From the NCBI GenBank assembly GCA_036346225.1, contig JARFIW010000668.1:1509001-1573000 (forward strand): a DNA stretch of 64,000 nucleotides, written 5' to 3'. Both the position numbers and the translations under genes were made by a program. Below the pieces are notes generated by a model. The model saw only the letters and a program-made list of their open reading frames with translations. It had not been told where the DNA came from and did not search any database. This document shows, in pieces, positions 11,575 to 22,107 of this stretch (position 1 is its first letter; each line of letters begins with the position of its first letter). The stretch is from Platerodrilus igneus (taxonomy: Eukaryota; Arthropoda; Insecta; Coleoptera; Lycidae).

Positions 11575-13200
11575 AAAGTATGTAGCGTTATCGTTAAGAA
11601 CCTTTTTGGTTTTGAAACAGCTTTAATTGTCTACAGCCCTTAGTGAAGCAATATTGCACGGAATCGATTATTTTAGTTTACATTTTGTCCTACCAATAAA
11701 TTATTTCGCATTATAAAATTTTATTCAACGCCCTAATCCTATATAAAATTCATAAGATAAACCTCGCTACATTCTACAGATCAGAAATGGAAAATTATAG
11801 CAACAAAGTAAATAAAGTCATAGGTCCAATGCACATCTACCGGTTTGTAACATGCCACAGGTTGTTGTTCGATTGAGCACTGCCGGCTGCATGGAAAATC
11901 CACCACTTGTAGTTCAAATATCAGTCCGTAAACATGTATTTGTTAAGCGCACTGGCCGCAAGTCTATTTTTGGCCATCCTCCTGATTCACCGGTATAATT
12001 AATAGAAGTCACTTAACCAATGGTTCGTATAATTTCCACTCGTAAAATTTAATAAAATATTATTTATTTGTAGCGCAACTATGTAAACACGTTTAAATAT
12101 AAATTTCACTAAAACAAAAATTAATTCAACCATTAGCAGTTTTTATTATCCTTACATATGATGGCACTGTGAAAAGCAGCAATACTTTTTTCTTAACCAG
12201 GATGTATTTAACTACCGACGCTGACCCTTAAACTCAATAAAATGAGGTTACGACACGTTTCAATGTCATAAACAACTATGCAGGCGGGCGGCCCCGTATG
12301 GGATTTCGTCCATATATTCGATTTATTACGTCATGGAAAAGCCAAGTGACCACGCTTGTAATCTACGGTGAGTCGTATAAAAACATTTCCATTGATATTC
12401 GTACTGTTGGGATATTACATACGTATTGTTTAATTTTTATTGGTCAAAAAACTTTATTATACATTAATTGGTAAAAGATCTTGTGTAATGTTATTTAAAA
12501 AGTTGGTTTAAGAGCCAAGCATAAATGATAATTGATTTTTAAATTTTCTTATTTAGTACTGAAGTTTTGCTCACAATGAAATTTAATATTTGCAATATAT
12601 AATAACCTTGTGGTCATAAATGTAAATCGCAGGGCCTCAGATCTGATCACCTTCGATAACCTAAAATGTTTTTTTGTTATGAAGTAAGAATTTAAATAGT
12701 TAAAGAGAAATAACTTTTTATTTGGTTTTGTGTATATAACTCCTTTCAACAAATAGATGCTCTGAGTTGACTTAAAATTTATTTACTCAGGTTTATGGAC
12801 ATATGAATTAACATAAAAAGAGGAGTTTAAACTATGTAGTTCTGGTCGTATAAACCGCTTCAGAGATAATATAACTTGATTAGAGATATCTACTAAATGA
12901 TTATAAGAACTGTTTGCTTAACTACCACCTGACGTGTTAAAATTAATAGAGTGTGTTATAATTCATTAATTTGAACACCAGCATAAGGCAAACTTAATTG
13001 TAAGTTCCTTAAGATACGTTATACACCATAGAGTTTCTACCTTCGCGCTATAGTGTTGTTTTGTCAAATAAATTAGGAAAGTAGTGGCGCCGTAAAATGT
13101 CCGTAGAATAGGAACCCCCCTGATAGTGTCACCAAATAACCGAGGGAGATAGAGTTTCGAGCTAGTCCAAAAGATTCCCAAAGGTCATTCAACTACGGAA
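11575..13200. other. Gypsy-1 3' internal region, no readable gene
   Basis: Between the left LTR and the first recognisable integrase sequence. Short minus-strand frames exist (about 12549-12752 and 12966-13181), but none shows an integrase C-terminal or envelope motif. It is likely decayed gypsy-1 pol 3' end and untranslated sequence. Confidence 0.4.
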
Positions 13201-13342
13201 ATTAACAACTTTGCTCGGACTTTTGAGAATACATCGGGAGTTGATCGTAAAGCAACCACCCGGACCGAGTGTTCCGACCCATTTTAATAATTGCTGTATG
13301 CCAGTATGTTGTTAGTCGGACACGTCTCAATACAAAAACAAC

Positions 13343-13900
13343 TTAACCTAGCAAGAGTTTCCTTACTTCAATAAAATATTTACCTCTCAAGCAACACAAA
13401 ATATTTCGCGAAGTCGCTCTCCGGAGAGAATATAAACTCACGTGTTTACTAAAACAATCCGCAACAACTAAAATCTGCGTAGTTCCACCTCGACCTTTTG
13501 AAAGAGGTCCAATTAAATCAACAGACACCAATTCATTTATATCGCTTGGCACAATACAATGCATTTCTCCGTAACAATCTGCGCTGGGTTTGGATTTTTG
13601 GCATAACTCACAACTAACAACCAATCTCCTTATCGTTCTCCGCATTTTTAGGAAGTAATAGTATTTATATAGCTAAATACTGAAAATATTTTTCGGCTCC
13701 CAAGTGACCATGCCCTTGGTGCTCCTCTAAAACTAATGCAACTATCATAAGTTTTGGAACCACTAACTTATAGTTTAGATCGCCCAAAGAACTCTTTTTA
13801 AACAACAAACCCTCAAAAGCAACAAACCACTTCTTATACCTTTTTGGTGTCCTCTGATCAATCCTTAATCCTGCTTTCACCTTCTGACACAACGCATCCC
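13343..13900 (-). pseudogene. Gypsy-1 integrase, N-terminal half
   Basis: Minus-strand pieces encode an HHCC zinc-binding region (EEHQGHGHLGAEKYFQYL at about 13680-13740, and LVVSCELCQKSK near 13610), then the start of the DDE core (NELVSVDLIGPLSKGRGG, near 13500-13540, holding the first aspartate). The reading dies after FIEVRK near 13350, before the second and third catalytic residues, so the core is truncated. Compared with gypsy-2 integrase (19605-21596) the two are clearly related but different families. At least two frame breaks are present. Confidence 0.85.
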
Positions 13901-13949
13901 TAGTCTGTTCTTCCAGAATATTCTCAAAACGTTCTTTTAGTAACTTTGT

Positions 13950-14640
13950 TCACTCTCCCTGATTTATTGCAAAAATACCTATGTACAACCTATCAAATAT
14001 TCCTATAGTCTCCCTTTCCCTCTGAGTCCCTATCGGGAATCGTGACAAGATATCTGCTACTACATTTTCGACACCCTTACAGTGTTCTACTTTAAATGAA
14101 TATTCCTGAATGAACAAGATCCATCTCGTTAATAGCGAACTCAACAATTTACAATTGAGCATAAAAGATAAGGCTTTATGGTCAGCTACTAACGTCAAAT
14201 CTCTACCCAATATTAAAGTTTTCCTGTTTGAGAGCAGCGACAATCGCCAACATCTCCTTTTCTGTTACCGTATAATTCAATTTCGGCCCTTTCAACGTTC
14301 TACTGTAAGAAGCGATAATTGCCCTTGTATCACCATCACTTTGGTAAAGATACGCTCCTAACCAATAGCCTGAATTTTTAGTACTTATATAAAAACGTTT
14401 ATTTAGGTCATGATGACATTGCATTGTTACCTGTAGAAAAGCTGTTTTAACTTGGTTAAACGCTTGACTTGCGACTGGTTCTTCCTCAATAGTTGTAATA
14501 AAGGGATAGTAAGTTCAGCAAAATTCTCACAGAACCTTCTATCGTAATTCAGTAATTCAAGAAACGACCTGAGTTCCTTTAAATTACGGGGCGTTCGAAA
14601 ATTCTGAATCGCTGCAACCCGATTAGGATACATACTAACC
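13950..14640 (-). pseudogene. Gypsy-1 RT thumb and RNase H
   Basis: Minus strand: RVAAIQNFRTPRNLKELRSF and FLELLNYDRRFCENFAELT (RT thumb/connection, 14427-14633), then SGYWLGAYLYQSDGDTRAII, LNYTVTEKEMLAIVAALKQE, LTLVADHKALSFML and VENVVADILSRFPIG (RNase H, 13950-14424). Alternating frames show at least two frameshifts. The domain order matches Ty3/Gypsy pol. The FLGH-type segment just upstream is lost in a small deletion at about 14645-14660. Confidence 0.85.
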
Positions 14641-15925
14641 CCCTTAGGCGCCTAAAAATAAAACTTTCTAACGCACAAGATGGCATTTGCGTAATTTAAC
14701 GGTTAAACCACTAACCTCAATTTTTCAAAAACAATACGCAGATGACCAAAATGTTTGTTTAAATTTGTCGAAAGCACCAACACATCATCAACGTACGTAA
14801 GTACAAATGCATCCACCTCCGCCCCGAGAATGAGACGAAGTCCTTGAATAAAACTTGCAACCGATGTGGATAATCCAAATGGTAATACTTTGAATACGTA
14901 CGTATCCCCCTCGAAAGAAAAACCCGTATATTTGCGGTGTTCTGGTTTGATTGGCACCTGCCAATAACTTGCCGTTAAGAGTGCTTTTATTTCCCTAAAA
15001 CAACATTTTAACTTAAACGACCTTTCAGTGTTATTAAATTTTCCTTCTAGTCTACGTTCCTCAAAATCTAAAGTTACCGAAAATTGGTTTAAAGAATCAC
15101 TCCCTAAAATGATTTCCCTAACTAACTTAGGTACGATTATACAACTTACATCGAACTGTACCCTATCAACAACTAAATTAATAAACATCTGTTCCCTAAT
15201 CTGCTGTCCTTTATCCGTGAGTGCTCCATGCACCGTTACTCCTGTGACCGGTAACTTTGGAATCTTATTTCCTTATTCCAAAATTTGTTTTAAAAATTCT
15301 GGACTAATACAGCTCATCAAAGCTCCGCTATCAACTAAAATATCGACCTGAACTGCTTCAACTTTTGCAGTTATAACCGGTACCACCTTCGTATTCAATT
15401 TTATTTCACTGTCAATTAACAAATCTGAGTGACTGTCATTGAACAGTGTATATTGCTGCGCCATATTAGTCATTAGCCGTGGCTCACTACCACTTTCTAA
15501 TCGACTGCCTGTCGCCTCATTCTTATCGCCCCATTCCTGTCTACTTGTTTCATTTCTTATATTCCAACCATTACTATTATAATTTGTAGTTCCCAAACTT
15601 TCTGAATTATGCCAACCAGAACGATTCTGGATGAAATTACCGGTTCTCTCTTCTGTCATCCTTTGCCTATTGCCTGTACTTCTTGGAATAGCTCCCCTAT
15701 TTCTCCTATCTACTTGTTCCCTACTATCTGCATCTGCATTATCCATTTTGCGCAAAAATTCTCAACCTCGTCAATTGTTTTTAAACCTGCACCTACAATG
15801 TCTCTTCGAATGTTTCCCTCAAAATGACCCACTCACATTTCAACCAATTCCTTCTCACCAAAATTATAATCGAGATAATTTGCCTCTCTCACTTGTTTCA
15901 AAAAATAGTTCGCTGTGGAACCACT
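14641..15925 (-). pseudogene. Gypsy-1 second gag-PR-RT unit (internal duplication)
   Basis: Minus strand: gag C-terminal region with MRKMDNADADSREQVDRRNR (15755), an N/G/R-rich tail without a CCHC knuckle, a protease with ILVDSGALMSCISPEF (near 15330), and after a deletion junction at about 14985 the RT palm ASYWQVPIKPEHRKYTGFSF, LPFGLSTSVASFIQG and YVDDVLVLS (14703-14985). It repeats 17112-18110 almost base for base, with a period of about 2.17 kb over gag/PR. The RT fingers present in the other unit (about 16690-17150) are missing here. Confidence 0.85.
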
Positions 15926-18110
15926 GCAAATCTGTTTTAACTTGGTTAAACGCTTGACTTGTAACTGGTCCCCATTTCCATGAATAGTCCTTCCGCAATA
16001 GTTGTAATAAAGGGATAGTAAGTTCAGCAAAATTCTCACAAAACCTTCTATCGTAATTCACTAATCCAAGAAACGACCTGAGTTCCTTTCTATTTCGGGG
16101 CGTTTAAAAATTCTAAATCGCTGCAACCCGATTAGGATCCGTACTAAACCCCTTAGCACAATAAGTCTTTTAGGCTGCAATGCGGCGGAGCCGTTTGGCA
16201 GACGCACCCGCCAGGGGGAGTGGCTTCAGTGGGTACGCCGTCAGGAAAGTCCCACACTTTGGCTATAAAGGCTTTCCACTCCACCAGGTTCGGATAACTA
16301 TAAAAAAAACCTTTAGGTGTCAAAATGTGACCTAAAAACGAAACTTTCTAACGCACAAGATGGCATTTGCGTAATTTTACGGTTAAACCCACTAACCTCA
16401 AATTCAAAAACAATACGCAGATGACCAAAATGTTCGTTTAAATTTGTCGAAAACACCAACAAATCATCAACGTACGTAAGTTCAAATGCATCCACCTCCG
16501 CCCCGAGAATGAGACGAAGTCCTTAAATAAAACTTGCAACCGATGTGGATAATCCAAATGGTAATACTTTGAATACGTACGTATCCCCTCGAAAGAAAAA
16601 CCCGTATATTTGCGGTGTTCTGGTTTGATTGGCACCTGCCAGTAACTTGCCGTTAAGTCTAGGGTAGACAAACACATCCGGCGAAAACACAAATTCTAAC
16701 TCACTAGGAATGGGAGGGACCACATGATCTTTAACCATTCTTTTATTTAAAAATCGATCATCTAGACACATTCGCACACTTACATCCTTTTTAGCCACAA
16801 CCACCAATGGACTCACATATTCAGTTTGAGCCTTACTGATGACCCCCCCCCCCCCAACTTAATTTCTCGTATCTGCCTTCTAGCATCTACTTTATGCGCG
16901 TGGGCTACGGGATAACTCTTCTGATAAAAGGGTGTCTCACTTCGCAATAAAATTTCATGTTGATATACATGCATCAACCCTGACCGTTCTGAAAAAATAT
17001 CGGAATATTCTCCTAATAATTCTGCTAACTCACTTCGCTCATCGTCTTTTAACCTTTCTGATTTTTTAACTACTTCGCTAATAGCAATCTCAAAATAATG
17101 AGTATCAACTTTTAATGTTGTAACCTCCTTTGAACACCTACTTCATAATTCTCACATACTTTTATTTCCCTAGAACAACATTTTAACTTAAACGACCTTT
17201 CAATGTTATTAAATTTTCCTTCTAGTCTACCTTCCTCAAAATTTAAAGTTACCGAAAATTGGTTTAAAGAATCACACCCTAAAATGATTTCCCTAACTAA
17301 CTTAGGTACGATTATACAACTTACATCGAACTGTACCCTATCAACAACTAAATTAATAAACATCTGTTCCCTAATCTGCTGTCCTTTATTCTTGAGTGCT
17401 CTATGCACCGTTCCTCCTGTGACCGGTAACTTTGTAATTCTAGTTCCTTGTTCCAAAATTTGTTTTAAAAATTCTGTACTAACACAGCTCATCATAGCTC
17501 CGCTATCAACTAAAATATCAACCTGAACTACAATAATTTTTGCGGTTATAACCGGTACCACCTTCGTATTCAATTTTATTTCACTTTCAATTAACAAATC
17601 TGAGTGACTGTCATTGAACAGTGTATATTGCTGCGCCATATTAGTCATTAGCCGTGGCTCACTACCACTTTCTAATCGACTGCCTGTCGCCTCATTCTTA
17701 TCGCCCCATTCCTGTCTACTTGTTTCATTTCTTATATTCCAACCATTACTATTATAATTTGTAGTTCCCAAACTTTCTGAATTATGCCAACCAGAACGAT
17801 TCTGGATGAAATTACCGGTTCTCTCTTCTGTCATCCTTTGCCTATTGCCTGTACTTCTTGGAATAGCTCCCCTATTTCTCCTATCTACTTGTTCCCTACT
17901 ATCTGCATCTGCATTATCCATTTTGCGCAAAAAATTCTCAACCTCGTCAATTGTTTTTAAACCTGCACCTACAATGTCTCTTCGAATGTTTCCCTCAAAA
18001 TGACCCACTCACATTTCAACCAATTCCTTCTCACCAAAATTATAATCGAGATAATTTGCCTCTCTCACTTGTTTCAAAAAATAGTTCGCTGTGGAACCAC
18101 TATTAAACAC
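15925..18110 (-). pseudogene. Gypsy-1 first gag-PR-RT unit
   Basis: Minus strand, 5' to 3': gag (SGSTANYFLKQVREANYL, then GHFEGNIRRDIVGAGLKTID), protease at 17450-17530 (ILVDSGAMMSCVSTEF), RT fingers with SPLVVVAKKDVSVRMCLDDR (16740-16816), palm ASYWQVPIKPEHR, LPFGLSTSVAS and VDDLLVFSTNLNEH (16310-16690), and thumb FCENFAELTIPLLQLLRKD (about 16000-16060). RT is then joined directly to gag at about 15925, the junction of the tandem duplication. Damage includes a GC-rich insert (16156-16311), a long cytosine run at about 16843-16856 and several stops. Confidence 0.85.
16156..16311. other. GC-rich foreign insert in gypsy-1 RT
   Basis: About 156 bp, strongly GC-rich in AT-rich surroundings, interrupts RT between the VSFLGHILTPKG-like and DPNRVAAI blocks. 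It is absent from the parallel copy near 14650. On the minus strand it stays open and in frame for about 45 codons (includes VWDFPDGVPTEATPPGG), ending at TAA near 16153. I recognise no family. No target duplication is obvious. Confidence 0.6.
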
Positions 18111-18720
18111 CCTATGCTTTAATTTTCTCAGTGTTTCCCATTGCTTACGTTTGTTCTAATGCCTTTTTATAAATACACCTTTAAAATCATGAAAATCTTT
18201 ACAAGATTTTTGTTTCATTTCTCCCCTATCTATTGCAGATCCTCTCAAAGCATTAACTACTACAGCGAGCTGCTTTCCTTCGGGAACATCTGCTTCCTTA
18301 AACAATGACTACAATTTATTAATAAACATTACAGGGTTCATACTCCCCCTCTGGTCTAAACTGTACCGAATTACCACCTAATTCTTTCCATATTGATAGG
18401 TAATGAGTATTTCCTACATTACTCGACGCCGCGGGTTTCCTTTATTAATCCCAACCTTTGTTTGCGTTTCTAATTAAACAGGCAAATTTGCTTCCTCCCT
18501 AGATTCCAAAAATCCCTTCATTTCATTTATATGTTTTATTAAATTATTACCATTCTGCGTTAAAACGACAAGATTCTTGTACAAAACTCTGTTACTTTCT
18601 TGTAAACTCCCACTAATTTCTTTCATTAACTTTGTTAAGACACTAATAGATTCATTCCTCTCCACTTGATCCCCCTTATTATTTCTCTTACTCCTACGCC
18701 CTGCCATATTACAATTAATT
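18111..18720 (-). pseudogene. Gypsy-1 gag, N-terminal region
   Basis: A start at 18707 gives a basic leader (MAGRRSKRNNKGDQ) and a helix-rich segment to about 18474 (SISVLTKLMKEISGSLQESN). Gag then continues in broken frames to about 18110. The layout parallels gypsy-2 gag, which starts MSHKYNTRSKDQSN, but identity is low. The start lies about 135 bp inside the PBS, normal for an insect gypsy leader. Confidence 0.65.
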
Positions 18721-18819
18721 ACTTATTTTCAAGAGTTTAATGATGTTTTTTTTAATCCTTGAACACTTCTTTATCTCGTATAATTCTTTCACAACAACTC
18801 GTACGCTTGCTATTTTTTC

Positions 18820-18842
18820 GAGACCCATTGTTGGGCAGCCAA
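18820..18842 (-). other. Gypsy-1 primer-binding site
   Basis: On the minus strand, immediately after the LTR edge, the sequence reads TGGCTGCCCAACAATGGG. The position and the TGG start fit a tRNA primer-binding site. The core resembles the TGGCGCCCAACGTGG of gypsy-2 with changes. Confidence 0.6.
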
Positions 18843-18961
18843 CGAACAATTCCGGGCAATCCGGCGACTAATATCTCTTATAGCGAGGGTGGAACTACTC
18901 GAAGAAATATCCTATAAATTGAGCTGTTATGAAATAAATACACCGATTTAAAACCCATGTA

Positions 18962-19534
18962 TGAACCAGCTCCCTCAGAAAGCTCAGACATTCCAGGAGG
19001 TGCGGAAACGAGTAGTTGCCCTTGCAGATGTTGGCCCAGGCTAACGGCAACCCCTCTCATGTGGTATTTTCGTGATCCTTTAAGTTTTTACCTGTTACAA
19101 CCTGTGGATATGTAATAATAACTCGTAGATGGATTTATGTAGTTTAATGAATTGTAACCAATGTCACAAAATAAAGAAAACAAACACAGCTAAATAGAAA
19201 AAATGCAGCACGCACCGTAACTACCATGTGGCCAGCGGAGTTGCCATTAAAAAAACACACAAAGAAACAATATTACAACTATAACTTATCTGTAAAGTAC
19301 AATCCAACTGATCCTCATTAGCATCAACTATCACTGCCACACTCTTACGGATAAATGTATAATTTATTTGCAACGCAAAGTTCACAAATTAACTGGGTTC
19401 TAGAACAACCGACACGCGTTTTTATCGCGTGCCGCACTCTCTCGCACGCTTAACCCCGACTGACCCTTACCTATCGGACCAACTTAAACGTTACGGATCC
19501 TTCTACCTATTATTATAGGGGGCGGCCTAGTACA
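18962..19534 (-). repeat. Gypsy-2 3' LTR
   Basis: Minus-strand LTR starting TGTACTAGGCCGCC and ending TTCA. A TATA-like CGATAAAAACG lies at about 19417-19427, a heat-shock-type TTCTAGAA at 19398-19405, and an AATAAA at 19363-19368. All are in the correct order for U3, R and polyadenylation. The purine tract lies just outside at 19535-19546. Confidence 0.85.
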
Positions 19535-19604
19535 TCACCCCCCTATAAGTTAAACTTAATTGCTAAACATATTTTTGTAATTAAATTGAACTGATACTTA
19601 ATAA

Positions 19605-21620
19605 TTACAGTGCTAAATTTTGATACGGTACAACATACGGTTTTAAATTCCTAACATTCTGTATAGCCAACAAGAGACCCCGAGTGTCGTCCCGTACTTC
19701 ATAAGAATTTGGCCCGCGCTTAGCCACAATCGTAGCAGGCCCGGAATAAAGCAAAAAGAATTTCTTAATCTCCTTGTCTTCCACAGAAGACTGGGGATGA
19801 GTACGAACCAGTACTTTATCACCAATCTTAAAATCAATACAGTTTTTATGGACCCTTTTATGGCGTAATTTACGTTTTCCAGCCTTAGATTTTAATTTAT
19901 TATAAGCTAGTGTTATAATTTCATCCCTACCAACATCCGGTATGTCACTTGTAGGAAAAATAAGGTTTTTAATATTAGGGTTATCAAGATGATCACCAAA
20001 ATGTAGTTCACGAGGGCTATACCCTGTCGAGTCATGGACTGCCCTATTAATCCATTTCCTTACTCTGTCTAGCATCAAAACCCACCCCCCATGAGCCGAG
20101 TAACACAATGATCTCAAAATACGCACAATTTCTTTATTAACCCGTTCCGTCTGGTTTCCCTGCGGAAAGTACACTGACGTGTGAGTTACCTTTACACCTA
20201 ATAGGTTCAACGACTCTTTCCAATCTTTGCTCGTAAACTGGCTACCATTATCGGAAAGAATGATCCCTGGTTTACCAATCTCGACAAAATATTTCTTGAC
20301 CAAACAACGAAGAATCGCAGCTGTATTAGCACGTTTAAGAGGCTCCAAAGTCACCAACTTACTGAAAGCGTCAATAATAACTAATAAGAAAGTCGCCCCC
20401 GCCCTTGATACTGGGAGCGGACCAATGAGATCAACACATACGAATTCGTTGGGCGTTTTAGGTAAAACACTATGATATTCGCCATAAATTCTAATCGAAC
20501 TCTTCGCCTTCTGGCACCAATCGCAGCTTGAAATAATTTTTCGAATGAAATGTTTCATCTTCTGAAAATAATAATCACGACGCAGCATCTGGAAACACTT
20601 TTCCGCCCCAAAATACCCATTATCTACATGTTCTTGCCAAATCAGTATACTTATTTGGGAAGCAGGCCCACATACTTTAAACTCTGGCGAACCTTCGTAG
20701 CCCCGCCTAAATAAAACTCCCTGATACACCACAAACCATTCAGCGCACCTTTTCGGAACTTCCTCCTTCAATAATCTAGACATTATTTTACAACAGAATT
20801 CGTCTTTCCCTTGCTCCTCAACAATATTTTTTATACCTAACTGGACCCCTTTACATAGTTCCGACTCCTTTAATGCACAAATTTCTGTCGGCACCCTCTC
20901 AAATTTTTCAAGTTTCTCCTTTCGCTTGATTGGATAACGCGATAGAGCATCCGCAAGGACATTCTCCTTCCCAGCACAATATTTAACATTAAAAACGTAT
21001 TCTTGAAAATACAACACCCACCTAGTCAAACGCGAATTTAATAGTCTGCATGACATTAAAAACGATAGAGATTTATGATCGGTGATCACAGTTAATTCTC
21101 GACCTAGCACAAATACCCGCCACTGCTGCAAACAATGTAGTACGGCTAATGCCTCTTTTTCTGTAACACAATAACCAGTTTCAGGGCCACGCAGAGTCCG
21201 ACTGGTGAATGTTACGATATCCTTTTCTGAAGTTTGCTCATTTATTTGAAATAAACAACCACCTAACCCCACATCAGATGCATCTATTTGGATAAAAAAC
21301 GCACGGTCAAAACACGGATGCTTCAACATCGAAATCGATAAAAACTTAGACTTAATTTTCTCAAACGCTTCTTGTTGAGCTGAACCCCAACGCCATTGAA
21401 CTCCTTTTTTCAAAAGCTGTAATAACGGCCCCATTAAATGAGCAAGCTGCTCACAAAACCGACGCTCATAATTAACGACCCCTAAAAAACCACGTAAATG
21501 TTTAATATTCCTCGGTACCGGAAATGAATTGATAACTTCCACGCGGGCAGGATCAACACACACCCCTTTAGCGGAGATAATATGCCCAAGGAACACAACT
21601 GTATTTCTGGAAAAATGTGA
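19605..21620 (-). pseudogene. Gypsy-2 pol: RT thumb, RNase H, integrase
   Basis: The longest open frame in the window (663 codons, minus strand). Domains in order: thumb (FLGHIISAKGVCVDPARVEV, residues 1-65), RNase H (DASDVGLGGCLFQ, YCVTEKEALAVLH, TDHKSLSFLM, ENVLADALSRYP; residues about 100-225), integrase zinc region (EHVDNGYFGAEKC, CDWCQKAK), DDE core (VDLIGPL, SDNGSQFT, E in QTERVNKEI) and a basic C-terminal domain that includes KIGDKVLVRTHPQSS. It reverse transcribes and integrates the element in the nucleus. The second zinc histidine seen in gypsy-1 (HQGHGH) is replaced (HVDNGY). It is separated from the RT palm by a frameshift in a run of T. Confidence 0.9.
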
Positions 21621-22105
21621 TTTTTTTTAATTTTATAGTAATGCCAGCAGCTTCAAACCTTTCGAATATTTTGTTTAAGTGAATCAAATGTTCTTCAGCC
21701 CCTTCCGAATAAATAAGGAGATCATTTACGTACGCAATCACATATGATTTTACGTCTGGTCTTAAAATTATACCCAATGCTCTTATAAAGGATCCTACCG
21801 ACGTACTTAGTCCGAACGGTAAAACCTTAAAAACGTAAGTATTCCCCTCGTACAAAAACCCAGTAAATTTTTGGTGTTCAGGCTTAATTTTAATCTGCCA
21901 GTAACTCGCCGTTAAATCGAGCGTACTCAGTCGTTGGCCACTAGAAAAATTATACCACAATTCTGTAGGATTCGGAGGCATAACTCGATCTTTCACCATA
22001 CGCTTATTTAAAAAACGAGCGTCCAAACAAACCCTTATAGCCCCATCCTTTTTTTTAACTACTACCAACGGACTGATATATTCCGTTTGCTTCGCCTCAA
22101 TTACG
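21568..22105 (-). pseudogene. Gypsy-2 reverse transcriptase palm
   Basis: Minus strand: fingers/palm with VVVKKKDGAIRVCLDARFLN (LDARFLN), LSTLDLTASYWQIKIKPEH, VFKVLPFGLSTSVGSFI and SYVIAYVNDLLIYS. The catalytic pair reads Y-V-N-D (codons at 21721-21732) where Ty3/Gypsy RT requires Y-x-D-D, so the first active-site aspartate is asparagine. The frame is lost at about 21625 in a T run. Upstream it is separated from gag-PR by a single TAG at 22105. Confidence 0.9.
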
Positions 22106-22107
22106 TC

